DNA of 64,000 nt, taken from NCBI GenBank assembly GCA_030062745.1, contig CP099849.1:13676144-13740143 (forward strand). Reading direction: 5' to 3'. Below, piece after piece: positions 62,244-64,000 of this stretch. The notes under the pieces are model-generated. The model did not search any database. It had not been told where the DNA came from and saw only the letters and a list, made by a program, of their open reading frames with translations. Every line of letters begins with the position of its first letter. Within the stretch, counting starts at the first letter, position 1. The stretch comes from Capitulum mitella (lineage: Eukaryota; Arthropoda; Thecostraca; Pollicipedomorpha; Pollicipedidae). The translations under genes and the position numbers were made by a program.

Positions 62244-62849
62244 GGGAGCAACTGGCATGTCGTGCAAAAAATTGAAGCGTTACGAAAGATGCCATTCTGC
62301 TCTGGCTGGTGAATGCAGATGCCATTCTTCTGTCGTGGAACCATCGTACATGTTTTATGAGACTGTCGGAGGAGAAGCCTGTTCTGGAAACTATTTTATA
62401 CGATCCCTGGGCTTCCAACGTGTTGAAAATTTATTCTTCATAAGGATGGATTGGTGGGGTAATTCGGCGGAACCTGACGAATTTGATGGAAATACAAAAC
62501 TGTATGAGGTTGAGAACAATATGCAACATGTTGTCGGCGTGCCGGTTTCCGCGTGTGATACCCTGTTCATATGATACAGCAGAACAGACGCCGGCCGCAA
62601 GATTTGCCTTGGAAGAATTTGGAAACGCTGCAATGTCGAAACTGATCGCAAATTTGCTGAAGTCCAACGCTTATTTGCAGATTAACAAGCACCGAGCGAT
62701 TCGAAGTTTAACTGATCTGCATTTGCACCGTGTCCGGATTACTTTACAACATTCTCAGCATCTCTTTTTGACGTAGCCCCTCAAACCAGGCATGGCGTTC
62801 GAAGCAGCAGAATCCTCGGTGACAGGTAAAAGGTGAAATGGGAGCTTAG

Positions 62850-63460
62850 CGGTACAGAGGCATCCGCCACGTGTCATTCCCAGAAAGCGTGCCAAATCGT
62901 GGTGGATGTGTGCTGTCGGCCGCTGTCTCGTGTTCCCCGCTCCTGTCGGACCACATCCCTGCAGCCGCCCGCCCTGCAGCATACCAACCAGGCCTGCCCA
63001 GGAGCCGAGCAAGGTGACCAAGCTGCGTGACGTGGCGGTGCATGCCACGTGAGATGTGCATCTACAAGCTTCGCATTTTACCGATGTCCCGCGGTGCGAC
63101 TTAGAGACATGAGACGAGATGTGGTCAGATGCGACTACGTGGGAACCACGGTCGCTCACGCACCACAGACAGGATGCTAGAGGCGCGATGAGGGACCCGG
63201 GTCCGTGGCTCGCCGCGCGTTAGGTGCGAGTCGGCGGGATTTGAGAGCCGCTTGTGGGGACGAGGGGGTGGGAACCCAGAGCCGGTTTGTACCTATCTTC
63301 TCATGTCTGATACCTGCTGGCACCAGTCATGCACCGTTAGGTCCCTGTTCAGCCCACGGCCGCCTTCACGCGCCCAGTCGCCAAGGGTGGACTCATCTGC
63401 ACAAGATTCCGTCCCGGGCGTTAACCGGCAGGAAACAGAGGGGCCAAGCCTACCTTCCGT
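62850..63460. other. GC- and CpG-rich stretch, no gene recognised
   Basis: Locally CpG-rich. Overlapping short frames on both strands have no family resemblance. Confidence 0.4.
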
Positions 63461-63669
63461 GAGATCTAAGCTGCCTCCAAATGTTAGTTTCTGGTATGTC
63501 GGCCCCTCTACCTTACGATTTTTGGCAGAGTAAAAAACTGCCAAGGTAAGGCGAATTACCCACCAAGCTTAGGGGCCGTCGCAGGTTATCAAAAATAAAG
63601 GGGATCGCATCCCTCCATCGTTCCTAGAATAGGAAACACTGTCATTGTCAGTTAGCTACCCAGGTGCTA

Positions 63670-63785
63670 CCTCTGCCAGACACCAGACACAAGACGCCGG
63701 AAGCCGGGGCACAGGACTGCGAACACCGAGCACCAGACACCACGTACCAGACACGAGACAGCGGACTGGAGACTGGAGACATCCA
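63670..63785. repeat. CCAGACAC-rich low-complexity tract
   Basis: The word ACCAGACAC recurs at 63,680, 63,731 and 63,746 with similar GAGAC/GGAGAC words around it. Confidence 0.6.
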
Positions 63786-64000
63786 GCGGCATGGCCCGAC
63801 TTGTCCGTCAGACGACTGCAGGTCGGGTCGGGTGAAACACTAACCTCTGCTGCCCGAGCAATCAGCGCTTCAGTCGCAGTCGCTGGACGCCGTTTTGTTC
63901 TTGACTGGTTAAGTTAAATGTAAAATCAACAGGCGATGGCATAGAAAGAAGGTATAGCTTCAGCCTGAAAAACGCAGAACTAAAAAATGAGAAGTGAAGG

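Noticed and set aside
62071-62574. 167-codon open frame on the plus strand
   Set aside because: It runs through a poly-A tract as a lysine run, has no domain and lies in ordinary sequence. Most likely chance.

Overview
The window looks like gene-poor, repeat-rich nuclear DNA from an animal, most likely a non-vertebrate bilaterian. The evidence is spliced kinase exons with 0.4-9.6 kb introns, long microsatellites and many transposable-element families: CR1/L2-like LINEs, Penelope-like elements, piggyBac, pogo and mariner. I cannot name the species. There is no bacterial-style gene organisation, no CRISPR array and no convincing rRNA or functional tRNA gene.

The only host gene I can establish is on the minus strand at 1,186-16,564. 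It is an orthologue of the germinal-centre-kinase III family (vertebrate STK24/STK25/STK26). Eight coding exons join in frame and give the P-loop, VAIK, HRDIK, DFG, activation loop and APE motifs, an acidic linker and the start of the C-terminal PDCD10-binding region. The first coding exon lies to the right of 16,564 and was not found. The last exon or exons lie off the left edge. One intron appears to use a GC donor. The intron between exons 3 and 4 has grown to 9.6 kb through insertion of a LINE relic, a piggyBac element and an old TIR element.

Region by region. 1-16.6 kb: kinase gene with TEs and minisatellites in its introns. 18-23 kb: a fragment of a TTAA/CCCTATTCCCGG element, then a decayed LINE with endonuclease and reverse transcriptase remains. 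23.6-24.8 kb and 27.2-29.7 kb: long inverted repeats, the second built from two outward-facing Penelope GIY-YIG ends. 32-39.2 kb: nested inverted repeats, one arm of which is split by a TTAA-flanked insertion. 40.7-41.8 kb: an array of about 100-bp units holding a perfect 23-bp hairpin. 42.1-42.6 and 52.5-52.7 kb: CpG-rich, promoter-like islands. 44.9-46.1 kb: a full-length copy of the TTAA element whose other copies are at 1-953, 6.6-7.8 and 18.4 kb. 46.2-47.6 kb: mariner and Penelope RT relics. 49.1-50.5 and 55.0-56.3 kb: two different pogo-like transposase relics. 51.1-51.7 kb: a second array with both orientations. 56.3-64 kb: no gene recognised.

Except for the kinase exons, everything coding-like that I recognise is transposon-derived and mostly broken. 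The most interesting structures are the TTAA-target elements loaded with AGGTCA half-sites, the paralogous-arm evidence for a TTAA insertion at 37.3-38.8 kb, and the palindromic Penelope pair.
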